From Fimbriimonadaceae bacterium (lineage in GTDB: Bacteria > Armatimonadota > Fimbriimonadia > Fimbriimonadales > Fimbriimonadaceae): 8,152 bases of DNA. Of the stretch, positions 6,250-8,152 are shown one piece after another. The notes under the pieces were generated by a model. It was not told where the DNA came from, searched no databases, and saw only the letters and a list, made by a program, of their open reading frames with translations. Location of the stretch: positions 1 to 8,152 of the forward strand of contig JALHPH010000063.1 in assembly GCA_022842565.1 (NCBI GenBank), in the 5' to 3' direction. The position numbers and the translations under genes were made by a program. The stretch's first letter is position 1. Each line of letters begins with the position of its first letter.

Positions 6250-7641
6250 ATGGCCACCCTTTTCCGTCCTAATCAGCTCACTCAGCCGCGCCCACAATCC
6301 ATCCAGCGCGGAACCTATTTCATTCAGACCTGGGGCTGCCAGATGAATGAAGAGGATAGCGAGCAAATGGCCTTATACTTGGAGCAAATCGGCTTCACGC
6401 GAACACAAGATTTGGTCAGCGCGCATCTGGTGCTGCTGAATACCTGCAGCGTCCGCAAAAAACCGGAAGATAAGGCTTTTTCTTTGCTAGGCGAGCTTGC
6501 GCTGCTCAAACGGGATCGCCCCGAGCTCATGATCGGAGTCTGCGGGTGCATGGCCCAAATCCGCGCCAAAGAAATCCGCCAGCGTGCACCTCATGTCGAT
6601 TTCGTGGTCGGCACGGCCCAGATCTCCGAGATCCCGGGCCTCGTGGAGCAAGCGCTACAGGCCCGCAAGTTCAGCACCCGGCTGGACCTCCCCGAGCGCA
6701 AGGGTGCGGTGGTGACCGACATCCCCACCCGCCACGTCGGTCGTCACTCCAAGCTCAAAGCATTTGTCCCGATCCAGTACGGCTGCGATAAGTTCTGCAC
6801 CTTCTGCATCGTGCCCACGACCCGCGGGCGAGAACGTAGCCGACCCACCCACGAAATCGTCGAAGAAGTGACCAAGCTGGCGGCCCAAGGCACCCGCGAA
6901 GTCACCCTGCTCGGCCAAACGGTCAACAGCTACGGAAAGAACCTCGCCGAGGGCAACGTTCCCTTCAGCGAGCTCCTGTGGATGCTCGACAAGGTTCCGG
7001 GACTTCAGCGTATCCGCTACACCTCGCCATACCCCAGGGATTTCCGCACCGACCTCATCCAAACGATCCGCGACTGCCCCTCGGTCATGGAACACGTGCA
7101 CATGCCCTTGCAATCGGGCGACGATGAGGTGCTGCGCTCAATGAAGCGGCTGTACACGCGCGATAGCTTCGCGGCGATCATCGAAGAAATCCGCGCCACC
7201 ATGCCGGATGTCGGCATCACCACCGACATCATCGTCGGCTTCCCGGGCGAAACTGACGAACAGTTCGCAAACACGCTGGAAATGATGGCCCGCTTACGGT
7301 TTGACGGCGCCTATATGTTCGCTTATTCACCGAGGCCCGACACAAAAGCAGCCGTTTGGGAAAACCAAGTCCCCGAGGCCGTGAAGAAGCACCGGCTCCA
7401 GCGACTGATTGCGCTCCAGAACCAAATCACTCAACAAATCAACCACGGACTTATAGGAAAAGAGTTTGAAATCCTTGTGGAGGGACCAAGCCATAAGAAT
7501 CGCGACGTCCTTCAAGGTTACAGCCGAGAATTTCGAATGGTTCATTGCGTCGGCCCACAGGAGCTTCGTGGTCAGCTCGTTCGCGTGCGCGCTACCGAAG
7601 CACACCTGTGGGGTCTGACCGGCGAAATCATCGAGAATTAG
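6250..7641 (+). CDS. miaB: tRNA-2-methylthio-N6-dimethylallyladenosine synthase MiaB
   Basis: This radical-SAM enzyme methylthiolates i6A37 of tRNAs reading UNN codons, giving ms2i6A. At 463 aa it has the normal length. Domains in order: UPF0004 (about 21-140), with auxiliary-cluster cysteines Cys30 (QTWGCQMN), Cys65 (LLNTCSVR) and Cys100 (GCMAQ); radical SAM (about 172-395), with Cys179, Cys183 and Cys186 (CDKFCTFC) and downstream motifs TLLGQTVNSYG, HMPLQSGDDEVL and DIIVGFPGET; and a C-terminal TRAM domain (about 402-462) for tRNA binding. The NTCSVR and GQxVNSYG motifs favour MiaB over MtaB or RimO. The frame is open back to an ATG at 6025, but that stretch is antisense to the VKOR-DsbA gene. 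ATG 6250-6252 gives the usual N-terminus and is the only in-frame start codon in the intergenic region. No Shine-Dalgarno sequence precedes it. Confidence 0.96.
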   Translation: MATLFRPNQLTQPRPQSIQRGTYFIQTWGCQMNEEDSEQMALYLEQIGFTRTQDLVSAHLVLLNTCSVRKKPEDKAFSLLGELALLKRDRPELMIGVCGCMAQIRAKEIRQRAPHVDFVVGTAQISEIPGLVEQALQARKFSTRLDLPERKGAVVTDIPTRHVGRHSKLKAFVPIQYGCDKFCTFCIVPTTRGRERSRPTHEIVEEVTKLAAQGTREVTLLGQTVNSYGKNLAEGNVPFSELLWMLDKVPGLQRIRYTSPYPRDFRTDLIQTIRDCPSVMEHVHMPLQSGDDEVLRSMKRLYTRDSFAAIIEEIRATMPDVGITTDIIVGFPGETDEQFANTLEMMARLRFDGAYMFAYSPRPDTKAAVWENQVPEAVKKHRLQRLIALQNQITQQINHGLIGKEFEILVEGPSHKNRDVLQGYSREFRMVHCVGPQELRGQLVRVRATEAHLWGLTGEIIEN

Positions 7642-7677
7642 GTATTGTGCGACCAGGGCACGCTCTACGTGTCTCAC

Positions 7678-7682
7678 AAGGA
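7678..7682 (+). promoter_or_regulatory. Probable Shine-Dalgarno site for the secreted-protein gene
   Basis: AAGGA lies 10 bases before the ATG at 7693, a slightly long but usable spacing. It supports that start codon, which also begins a well-formed signal peptide. The 51 bases between the miaB stop and this ATG contain no clear terminator hairpin, so read-through from miaB is possible. Confidence 0.55.
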
Positions 7683-7692
7683 TTAAGTGAAT

Positions 7693-8152
7693 ATGAATCG
7701 AATTGTCTGCATTGCTCTAGGCGTTAGCCTTGCCGTCGGTGCTTTTGCGCAATCGCGCAGCAGCACAGTGGATTTCGCTCCATCGAACGTCAATCTCCGT
7801 ATTTCCGGCCTCTTCCTGCTGGATGACAGCACCCGTGATGCGTTCGACAATCCGTTTGGAATCGGTATCGATATCAACACCCCCGTCACGCTGATCAAGA
7901 ACAGCGCCGGCTACTTGTCGATCGACTGGTTCCGAAAGAGCCTGGGCGACACCGAGCCCTACCTTCTGCCAATCGTCTGGAACCAGCGGTTCGCTCTCGG
8001 AGAGGCACAAGGCCGCGAGACTTACTACTTCGTCGGTGCAGGTTTTACCAACATCAACGGCGGCGGCAGCAAGTGGGTCACTACCCTGCGCGGCGGTGTC
8101 GGAGTCGAATTCAACGACAAGCTGTTCGCAGAAGTGACTGGCTACCTGACCA
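7693..8152 (+). CDS. Secreted protein, probable outer-membrane beta-barrel, 3'-truncated by window
   Basis: The frame is open from the ATG at 7693-7695 to the window end (153 complete codons, no stop). Residues 1-19 form a typical Sec signal peptide: MNR, a hydrophobic core, and an AFA cleavage motif before Gln20. The mature part alternates polar and hydrophobic residues and is rich in Gly, Asn and aromatics. Short strand-like segments (for example NVNLRISGLFLLDD, TYYFVGAGFTNI, and LRGGVGVEFNDKLFAEVTGYLT near the end) resemble outer-membrane barrel proteins. No enzyme motif is seen and I do not recognise a specific family. It follows miaB by 51 bases on the same strand but shares no evident function with it. 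If the barrel reading is right, the cell has an outer membrane. Confidence 0.75.
   Translation, partial: MNRIVCIALGVSLAVGAFAQSRSSTVDFAPSNVNLRISGLFLLDDSTRDAFDNPFGIGIDINTPVTLIKNSAGYLSIDWFRKSLGDTEPYLLPIVWNQRFALGEAQGRETYYFVGAGFTNINGGGSKWVTTLRGGVGVEFNDKLFAEVTGYLT

Noticed and set aside
7642..7692. GTGC/GCAC inverted repeat after miaB, considered as a terminator
   Set aside because: A 4-bp stem with no T-tract is too weak to call.
1..8152. CRISPR arrays, tRNA/rRNA genes, transposases, toxin-antitoxin pairs, attachment sites
   Set aside because: No repeated units, cloverleaf-like sequence, transposase motif or suitable gene pair was seen. The two adjacent small genes both have membrane helices and sit in an operon beside ytxH, which fits an envelope role better than a toxin-antitoxin pair.

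Overview
The window is about 8.15 kb of dense bacterial chromosome, GC-rich by eye, with almost no non-coding DNA. I see no rRNA, tRNA, CRISPR array, insertion sequence or phage gene. The content fits a free-living diderm bacterium outside the best-studied phyla. It carries a VKOR-DsbA fusion instead of DsbB, eukaryotic-type kinase folds, YtxH-type small membrane proteins, frequent TTG starts, and a secreted protein that looks like an outer-membrane barrel. Armatimonadota (Fimbriimonadia-like) is my best guess, but this is an impression from gene content and not a measured placement.

Layout. (1) Positions 1-1843, + strand: the 3' part of a large gene whose start lies outside the window. It encodes a kinase-fold C-lobe that has lost its catalytic residues, then several CxxC zinc-ribbon-like pairs, then a basic beta-rich tail. 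(2) Positions 1819-6155, - strand: six tightly packed genes, read from right to left: VKOR-DsbA thiol oxidase, MnmA tRNA 2-thiouridylase, a 67-aa one-pass membrane protein, a 123-aa membrane/coiled-coil protein, a YtxH-family protein, and an AI-2E-family (PerM-like) multi-pass membrane protein. Overlaps of 4 bases and gaps of 9 to 40 bases indicate one transcription unit. Three of the six genes start with TTG behind a clear Shine-Dalgarno sequence. (3) Positions 6156-6249: a 94-base divergent intergenic region that should hold promoters in both directions. (4) Positions 6250-7641, + strand: miaB, the radical-SAM tRNA methylthiotransferase. (5) Positions 7693-8152, + strand: the 5' part of a gene for a signal-peptide-bearing, probably beta-barrel protein, cut by the window end.

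How the genes relate. MnmA (s2U34) and MiaB (ms2i6A37) are both anticodon-loop thiolation enzymes and lie on either side of the VKOR-DsbA gene, whose product makes disulfides outside the cytoplasm. The four genes downstream of mnmA encode membrane proteins, three of them small, so the unit mixes tRNA sulfur modification with envelope functions. Most genes belong to known families. The least familiar items are the pseudokinase/zinc-ribbon protein and the two small membrane proteins next to YtxH. I found no convincing evidence of a wholly new defence or mobile system.
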